A program made the position numbers and the translations under genes. 64,000 nt of DNA from Miscanthus floridulus. Its lineage: Eukaryota > Streptophyta > Magnoliopsida > Poales > Poaceae. The notes under the pieces were generated by a model, which ran no database searches, was not told the DNA's origin, and worked only from the letters and a program-made list of their open reading frames with translations. Positions within the stretch are counted from its first letter, which is position 1, and every line of letters begins with the position of its first letter. The stretch lies in NCBI RefSeq assembly GCF_019320115.1, contig NC_089584.1:57284852-57348851 (forward strand), given 5' to 3'. Of this stretch, positions 57,138 to 64,000 are shown one piece after another.

Positions 57138-57705
57138 ATGGCTCGTACCAAGATGATGCCCCATAAGTCCACTGGACTCAAAGGAGTTCCTCGTCACCAA
57201 CTTGCCCCTAGAAACGATGGTGCTAGCAGTAGCAATTCTAGGCCTGATCCCCAAGTAGAGATACAGATGATTTCTAGTAGAGTTAGCATAAGCTACTAGA
57301 GATAGGGCTTTGGATGCTATATAGCTAGGAGAATTACAGGATCAATTGAGGCGTCTCACTACCGCACATAGGAACTATGAAAGCATGTTAGTTCGTACAG
57401 TGGAGGGATGAAATGAGGCTTGGCATAGGGAAAATGTAGCTAGAGCTAGAACTCATGAGCTAGAATTCTATGTAGAAGATTTAGAAGAACATAATACTTA
57501 TCTGCATGAGGAAGTTCATAGGCTTAGTAATCTGCTAAATCCCAATCATGAGCCCCAAGCTGATGCCATGGACCCCAGTGTCATCTTTGCTGATGATAAC
57601 GAATCAGAAGAGGAAGAAGAAGATCATGAAGAATTAGTAATGATCAATGAAAGTGATGATGAAGGCAGTAATAATTCTAGAATGGATACCGAGCCTGAAG
57701 TTTGA
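57138..57705 (+). pseudogene. ORF0 of Tk-4: histone H3 tail-like N-terminus, coiled coil, acidic tail
   Basis: From ATG at 57138 the protein starts MARTK, then KSTG, K, PR and QLA. Without Met, A1 R2 T3 K4, K9 S10 T11 G12 and K14 fall at the exact H3 positions; PR-QLA is shifted by one residue. H3 R8 is His. A Ser-rich linker follows (GASSSNSRP). A TAG, then a frameshift near 57300, lead to a coiled coil (LGELQDQLRRL, ELEFYVEDLEEHNTYLHEEV) and an acidic end (SVIFADDNESEEEEEDHEE, TEPEV). Two further stops lie inside. Not a histone: no histone fold follows. The likely role, mimicry of an H3 tail for chromatin readers or writers, is inference. Confidence 0.75.
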
Positions 57706-57882
57706 AATAATCACGGAAAAGAGTAGAGTTGTATAATAGTTAGTTATAGTTAAGCTATGTATCTTTGTTTTAGTACTTACAGGTTGGTGTTTATATTAGT
57801 AAACCCTATGTAATGTGTCTAGAGTAAGCTTTTATGCAATTCAATAAAGGCTTGTGAATAAAGTTTGGTTTGTTATGAGTAG

Positions 57883-59085
57883 ATGCGTCGTACGTGGGGT
57901 TTGTATGTTCGTAGAACTTCGCAAGATGAGGATGGTATTCTAGATCCACCACCAGTTCCAACAAATCTAGCGGATGCTATAACAACACTTGTCAATGTGA
58001 TAGCTAAAAATTCCCGTTTGCTTCATGAGATCACTCTAAGTAATCAAAATCAGATGCAAGGAAACCGTGGTCATCACCTATAACAGACAGGAGGCTACAT
58101 ATGTTGAATTTTACAGACACAAGACCACCAGTGTTCACCAAGGCAGATGAACCATTGGAGGCTAATGACTGGCTTCGAACCATGGAGCAGAAATTTGACC
58201 TTATTCCATGCACGGAATATCAGAAACCTACGTTTGCCGCCCAGCATCTTAGAGGTGCAGCAAGTGCTTGGTGGGCGAACTTAGTGGCTATGCAACCAGC
58301 TGGCATTCCAATAACTTGGGCTGAGTTTCATACTACCTTCAGAGCCCATTATATCCCTGAAGGAGTGATGGCAATGAAGTTAGATGAATTCCTTACTTTG
58401 AAGCAAGGAGATCAAACCGTGATGCAGTATGTGGGAAGATTTAATTCACCTATCACAATATGCATCAGAACATGTCAATACTGATGCTAAGAAGAAGAGG
58501 TGGTTTATGAGAGGTTTGAATACCAAGCTGCAAACAATGATGATAACTTGCACCAATGTCACTTACCATGAGGCCGTAAATATTGCAATTGCTTCAGAGT
58601 CAAAGTATCGGCAGCATAAGGAGCTCAAAAAGAAAAAGAGTATGCCGTCTAGATCTTTTGGGGGAAATCAGAAGAGGCAAAGGGTGATTTATCATCCAGT
58701 ACATCATAATCGTCCTCCTTACCGTCCGCCACAGTCTTAAGCTGGGCAACAATCAAATGTCCATCCTACTATAACCTATCCGAACTCACAGTCAACCAAT
58801 GCTCCTGGTGGCAATGCTCCAATGTCCCAGGGTCACAACTATCCGTGTTACAATTGTGGAAGGACTAGTCATTTCTCCAGGGAATGTCCATATCCTAGGC
58901 AAGTTAATCAAAATTATCAGAAGGCCTCTGCCAATCAACAACAGGGTCAGGCACCAAACAAGAACCCCAATCAGAATGCTCAGAAGGGCAAAGATGAGAG
59001 GAAGACAGGATGGGTGTTCTATATTCAAGCTAGAGAAATTCCGAAAGGGGAGCCAGTGATGATGGGTATGTTTCCTATTGCCTAA
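57883..59085 (+). pseudogene. gag: gag of Tk-4
   Basis: Starts MRRTWGLYVRRTS, with a stop at 58081-58083, then ANDWLRTMEQKFDLIPCTEY, LRGAASAWWANLVAM, FRAHYIPEGVMAMKLDEFL; a frameshift near 58440; then FMRGLNTKLQTMMITC and a basic stretch (KELKKKKSMPSRSFGGNQKR). The zinc knuckle CYNCGRTSHFSREC is intact. More diverged from the gags of Tk-1 to Tk-3 than they are from each other. Confidence 0.87.
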
Positions 59086-59460
59086 TCATCCTGCAGTTAT
59101 ACTTTTTGATTCTGGCGCATCGCATTCATTCATCAATAGAACATTTGTCGTGAAGCATGAAATTTCAATTGGGGCAACAAAGGAAAGTTTCTTTATACAG
59201 TCGCCCGGGGGATGTCTGTGTACTAAGGAAATGGTATACCAGGTACCCATAAACCTAGGTGGGCATATTTTTCCCACTACCATGATTATCCTTAAGGATT
59301 AGGATATAGATGTAATCTTGGGAATGAATTGGATGTATCAGCATAAGGTTGTTATAGATGCTTTGAATAGGACATTAAGAGTAAGTTTGCCTGATAGTAA
59401 TTCTCAACTTCTCATCCAACTTCCAACCCTAAAGATCAGTGGGCAAGGTTTGTGCAACTG
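59086..59460 (+). pseudogene. pol: Aspartic protease of Tk-4
   Basis: Active site ILFDSGASHSF intact, followed by INRTFVVKHEIS. A TAG at 59300-59302 precedes DIDVILGMNWMYQHKVVIDA. A one-base shift separates it from gag. Confidence 0.85.
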
Positions 59461-60960
59461 CTGTCAAAGAGATTAGAGATATTCCGGTAGTGTGTGAATT
59501 TCTGGATGTGTTTCTAGAAGATATACCCAGGTCTACCACCTGATAGGGATGTCCAGTTTAACATAGAGTTGCAACCTGGAACAGCTCCAATTTCTTAGAG
59601 AGCTTATAGGATGCCACCTAAGGAATTGGCTGAGTTGAAGACTCAGTTACAAGAATTGATTGTGAAAGGATTTATTCAACCTAGTTCATCACCTTAGGGG
59701 ATGTCCGGCAATATTTGTGAAAAAGAAATATGAGACCCCTAAGGTTATGTGTTGACTATCATCCGTTGAATGAAGTGACCATCAAGAATAAGTATCCCTT
59801 ACCTTGGATAGATTTGCTTTTTGATCAATTGGCCGGAGCCAAAGTTTTCTCCAAGATAGATTTAAGATCAGGGTATCATCAAATTAAGATAAAGCCTGAA
59901 GATATTCCCAAACATGCATTTACCACAAGATATGGATTATATGAATACTTGGTAATGTCTTTTGGTTTGACAAATGCTCCTGCTCATTTCATGTATCTGA
60001 TGAACTCAGTATTCATGCTTGAGCTAGACAAGTTTGTAGTGGTGTTTATTGATGACATTTTAGTATATTCCAAGAATAAGAAAGAACATGCAGGAACATC
60101 TTAGGATTGTTCTGACCCGCTTGAGAGAACATCAACTATATGCCAAGTTCAGCAAGTGTGATTTTTGGCTTAAGGAAGTGCAATTTCTTGGACATGTCTT
60201 GTCAGCCAAAGGAGTTGTAGTTGATCCTAGCAAAGTGAAGGATAGTGCTTGATTAGGAAACCGCCAACCATAGTTCATCAAGTTCAGAGTTTTCTAGGAT
60301 TGGCAGGGTATTACCATCGGTTTATTCTAGATTTCTCTAAAATATCAAAGTCCATAACTGAATTGTTGAAGAACCAAGTTAAGTTTATCTGGTCATCTGA
60401 TTATGAAGAGGCTTTCTAGACCTTGAAAAGACTGCTGACTACTGCATCAGTATTAGCCCAACCTGATATTGAGAAGCCATTTGATGTGTATTGTGATGCT
60501 TTAGGTATTGGTATTGGATGTGTGTTGATGCAAGAAGGTCGAGTCATTGCCTATGTGTCCTAGACAACTTAAGCAACATGAAGAACACTATCCGACTCAT
60601 GATCTGGAGTTAGCAGCTATGGTTCATGCTCTAAAGATTTGGTGGCATTACCTGCTTGGTAATACTGTGCCATATGTATACAGACCACAAGAGCTTAAAG
60701 TATATCTTTACTCAGTCAAAATTGAACATGCGAACAAAGAAGATGGTTAGAACTGATTAAGAATTATGATTTGGAAGTACATTATCACCTGGGTAAAGCA
60801 AATGTGGTTGTAGATGCCCTCAGTCGCAAAAGTTATTGCAATTGTCTAGCAGTGAGAACAATGGGTTTGATGCTATGTCAAGAAATGGAGAAGTTGAATG
60901 TAGAAGTAATTCAACTAAGGTAGTTTGACCAACATAATTGTTGAAGCCACTATTCGAGAT
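59461..60960 (+). pseudogene. pol: Reverse transcriptase and RNase H of Tk-4
   Basis: RT open from 59730 to 60104: [18 protein letters not shown] (Arg to His in the first motif), [30 protein letters not shown]. Frameshift near 60095, then [17 protein letters not shown]. RNase [37 protein letters not shown], ending [13 protein letters not shown]. Several small indels, unlike Tk-1, where nonsense changes dominate. Confidence 0.87.
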
Positions 60961-62394
60961 CAAGTTATTGTTGCTTAGAAGGAAAACAAGGGTATAGCCC
61001 ATATCAAGGAAAGAGTCAAGAATGGAAAAGCAGAATGCTTCAGCATAGATGATGAAGATGTGTTATGGTTCAAGGATCGTCTGGTGGTACTAAAGGTTCC
61101 TGAGTTGCGGCAGTCAATTCTAGATGAGGCACATGCTACTAGGTTATCTATCCATCCTGGGAAAGTAACAAGATGTACCATGACTTGAAGCAAAGGTTCT
61201 GGTGGACTAAAATGAAAATAGAGATTGCTAGATATATAGCAAAGTGTGATACTTGTAAAAAGGTGAAAGCTATACATTTGAGGTCTGTTGGTGAATTACA
61301 ACCATTACCTATTCCATCTTGGAAATGGGAGGACATAAGTATGGATTTTATTGTTGGTCTACCCAAGACATCAAAGGGATTTGATTCAGTATGGGTTATT
61401 GTAGATCGACTAACCAAATCAGCACATTTTCTTCTAGTCCTAGAATACATATCCCACTATACGGTATGCCAAGATGTATTTAGAGCGAATTGTGAGTCTC
61501 CATGGAGTACCCAAGACTATTGTGTCAGATAGGGGTACACAGTTTGTCTCCAACTTTTGGAAACTAATTGCATTCTTCATTGGGTACCAAACTTCTGTAT
61601 AGTACAGCTTATCATCCACAGACTGATGGATAGACTGAAAGAGTCAATCAAGTACTTGAAGATATGTTAAGGTGTTGTGTCCTTAACTATTCCAATAAGT
61701 GGGATGAGTGCTTACCTTTGGCCGAGTTCTCATACAACAATAGTTATCAGGAAAGCATTAGAATGGCTCCATTTGAAGCACTCTATGGTCGTAGACGCAG
61801 AACATCATTGAGTTGGTCGGAGCCTGGGGAAAGAAGATTCTTTGGAGTTGACCTTGTGAAAGAAACAGAAGACAAGGTTAGGCAAATATAGAGTAATTTG
61901 AAAATAGCTCAGTCCCACCAAAAGAGTTATGCGGATAGAAGACTGGAGACCATTGGTATTTAACAAAGGAGATTTTGTATATCTGAAAGTATCACCAATG
62001 AAGGGAGTTAACCGTTTTGGTGTTAAAGGAAAGTTGGCACCCCGATACATTGGACCATATCAAATTTTGGAGAGGTATGGAAAAGTGACATATCGCTTGA
62101 AATTACCTGAACATCTCGCAGCTATGCATGATGTGTTCCATATTTCTCAATTGAAAAAGTGTCTCTGAGTGCCTGAACAAAATGTTGAAGTTGAAGGAGT
62201 GGAACTAGAACCAGATTTAACTTACTCTAATATCCTATCTGAGTGTTCAGATCAGAAAGATCAGTGTTACTCGAAGATGGACAATCAAGTTCTATAAAAT
62301 ACAATGGAATCAACATTTAGAAGAGGAGGCTACCTGGGAATCAGAAGATTACTTATTAGAAAAGTTTCCAGAGTTTCTAGCGTCAATATAGAAT
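60961..62394 (+). pseudogene. pol: Integrase with chromodomain (Tk-4 pol)
   Basis: Zn finger: DEAHATRLSIHPG...AKCDTCKKVK, all four ligands present. Catalytic: SMDFIVGLPK, IVSDRGTQF, and a Glu after a TAG (YHPQTDG-stop-TERVNQ). Then [20 protein letters not shown], the GPY module ([10 protein letters not shown]) and [10 protein letters not shown]. The chromodomain (62273-62394) reads TIKFYKIQWNQHLEEEATWE, then SEDYLLEKFPEF, and ends at TAG; Tyr, Trp and Trp are at the same places as in Tk-2. Frameshifts near 61440, 61560, 61950 and 62230. Confidence 0.86.
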
Positions 62395-62545
62395 AGAGTA
62401 ATGTTAGTTGAGCTCGGTTGCTACAAATTGTGTTTTGTAAAGGAACCTCAGCTATTTTATGGACAAGTTCTGGATGTTTTTGGACTGACACATTTCCTTT
62501 TCCATTACTTACTCTATGGCTTTGAATCTTAGGGGCGAGATTTCT

Positions 62546-62560
62546 TTTAGGAGGAAGGAT
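62546..62560 (+). other. Polypurine tract of Tk-4
   Basis: TTTTAGGAGGAAGGAT immediately before TGTAACACC. Purine-rich but different from the G-run tract of Tk-1 to Tk-3. Confidence 0.75.
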
Positions 62561-64000
62561 TGTAACACCCCGGGTGTTTAAATATTAAAAACATGACATG
62601 TCATCATATGCATTGCAAGGCAATTGTTCATATTGCAAACTTTGAGATGCATACACTAAAACAAGTTTATATTCATGTGGTATGTGGTGAATTGTATTGT
62701 TTGACTCAAGTTCAAAGTTTGTTTGATTTTGAATTTTTCATGAAAACCCCTGATTTTCAGCATTTAAATCCTACCCTGAAAATCCATTTCAAAATCTATG
62801 AATATTTTGGGGTTGAGTCCAAAAGCAAAAGTGTAGAGCTTGACAAGTTAAGCAAAGTTTGTTTTTGGAGTTTTTCAAGTTGTTTAGTAAAATTTGGAGT
62901 AATTCAAAAAGGCGTAATTCGTTAAATTTCCCCATTTGAATTCAAAAGTTCATTTCAAAATCTAGACCGAATTAGGAGTTGGTTATAAAAGCAAAGTTGT
63001 AGAACTTTTGATTTTGAACAACTTTTGTTTTTGGAGATTTTTAAGTTGTTATGAAAATTTGAGAGTAATTTGTGAATTTTGGCGAATGGCAAACTTGTAA
63101 ATACTGTGAACAGTGTTCACCGCCATAGCTACACCGCCGACGACCTTCGGTTCGCTTCCAGACAGCACGTGTGGACGTCCTCGGCTTCGCACTGGCGTGG
63201 GAAAGGCTCCTGTGTGGCTTCCTTGCGCTTCTGGCCGCTCCTTAAGGCCTAAGCCGTCGCCGTTCTTCGCCAGTTTCCCTTCCTCTATTTTCCCGGCGCC
63301 GTTGCCATAGCTTCGTTGAGCTTTTGCCTATCGAACCAGCGCCCGCGCCATCACAGCAAAGCATGTCCCAGCTCCGCTAGTTCCTTGTGTGTCCAGCAAA
63401 CCAGTCCTTGTGGCTTGTCTTCATCAGAAACTCGCAGTGCGTGCTCTTCTTCCTCGCGGCCGGCAGCGTCCCCGTCGTGAGCGCTTCACCGTGGCCAGCG
63501 TGTTACGGTGATCCTCTACCCCTGCTGAGTCTTGTTTCAACTTCACCACGATGCTTGTAGTCCTCCATGACCAATTGATTTCTCATTTTGACCACCATAG
63601 CTCCCGGAACCTCGCCACCGACGACGATCTGCTCCGCCGTGCTTGCTCGGAATGTCGACCCACCTCTCCGTTGCTCCTCCGGCCTTGTGCTCTACTCAGT
63701 CACGTTTGGGGTGAGCTACTGTTGCTTCCTAGGCCTTTTGTTTAAGTTGTATAGGTCTCATGTCACCAGTGTAGCGCTGCCATGCCACCGCGTCCGCCAT
63801 GGCCGATGACGAGCTAGTATAGGACCATAATCAGTGCTGATAGGGATGTCAATCGATGCACCTAGTCTTGGTGATCATTTTGGTACTTTGGCCGTCGCCG
63901 TTGGACTCACCGTCGATGAGTTTACGCCGGTCAGCGCCGTCGCCATCGTGGTCAAACACACGAGGTTTGAGGATGACAGGTGGGGTCGGGTTGTTAGTGA
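62561..64000 (+). repeat. 3' LTR of Tk-4, first 1440 bp
   Basis: Starts TGTAACACCCCGGGTG and follows the 5' LTR closely to the window end, with scattered C/T and G/A changes and small indels in the GC-rich block. Confidence 0.93.

Larger units (their letters stand above)
53216..64000 (+). mobile_element. Tk-4: chromovirus with H3-like ORF0, 3' end outside window
   Basis: 5' LTR 53216-56789, exact initiator-Met primer site, ORF0, gag, pol with chromodomain, polypurine tract and the first 1440 bp of the 3' LTR. It is a different subfamily from Tk-1 to Tk-3: shorter LTR, diverged gag and ORF0. LTR copies look very alike over the shared 1440 bp. Every gene has frameshifts, so it is not autonomous. 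Confidence 0.94.

Noticed and set aside
57138..57705. A real histone H3 gene
   Set aside because: Only the tail-like start is present; no histone fold follows, and the rest matches the ORF0 coiled coil and acidic tail seen in Tk-1.

Overview
The window is nuclear DNA of a flowering plant, most likely a grass and perhaps a panicoid. Essentially all of it is nested LTR retrotransposons. I see no host gene, tRNA, rRNA or CRISPR array. The call rests on Ty3/gypsy gag-pol remains with chromodomain integrases, initiator-Met tRNA primer sites, a tRNA-Asp type primer site in a second lineage, 3.6-5 kb LTRs, and decay dominated by C-to-T changes. Element names below (Tk-1 to Tk-4, E, B, D) are mine.

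Layout. 1-9300: Tk-1 (+), a Tekay/Del-like chromovirus lacking its 5' end, inserted in the 5' LTR of B. 9301-14941: B (+), a gag-only Athila/Tat-like element without pol. 14942-18639 plus 33615-35819: interior of D, a larger element with two antisense gene relics (a GRF zinc-finger gene and an acidic transposon-type protein); its 3' LTR is 35820-37840. 18640-33609: Tk-2 (-), complete, with 5-bp target duplications (GTTCA) on both sides, inserted through the acidic ORF of D. 37841-42270: E, a Tekay-like LTR in + orientation. 42271-53215: Tk-3 (-), inserted in E. 53216-64000: Tk-4 (+), inserted in the 5' leader of Tk-3; its 3' LTR runs off the window.

The chromovirus copies encode, in order, an extra ORF before gag (ORF0), gag with a CCHC knuckle, aspartic protease, reverse transcriptase, RNase H, integrase (HHCC, DDE, GPF) and a C-terminal chromodomain. 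Every gag-pol has stops or frameshifts. The longest clean stretch is the 457-codon integrase-chromodomain ORF of Tk-2.

Three things stand out. (1) ORF0 of Tk-4 begins with a close imitation of the histone H3 tail: the ARTK, KSTG and following K are in exact H3 register and PR-QLA follows one residue later. The same element encodes a chromodomain, the module class that reads methylated H3 tails. (2) Inside the long LTRs lies a small two-exon coding sequence with GT-AG borders and an exon of the same length (54 bp) in two diverged subfamilies, which differ mainly at synonymous sites. (3) Two short hairpins recur at equivalent LTR positions in four or five copies, stem kept while the loop varies.
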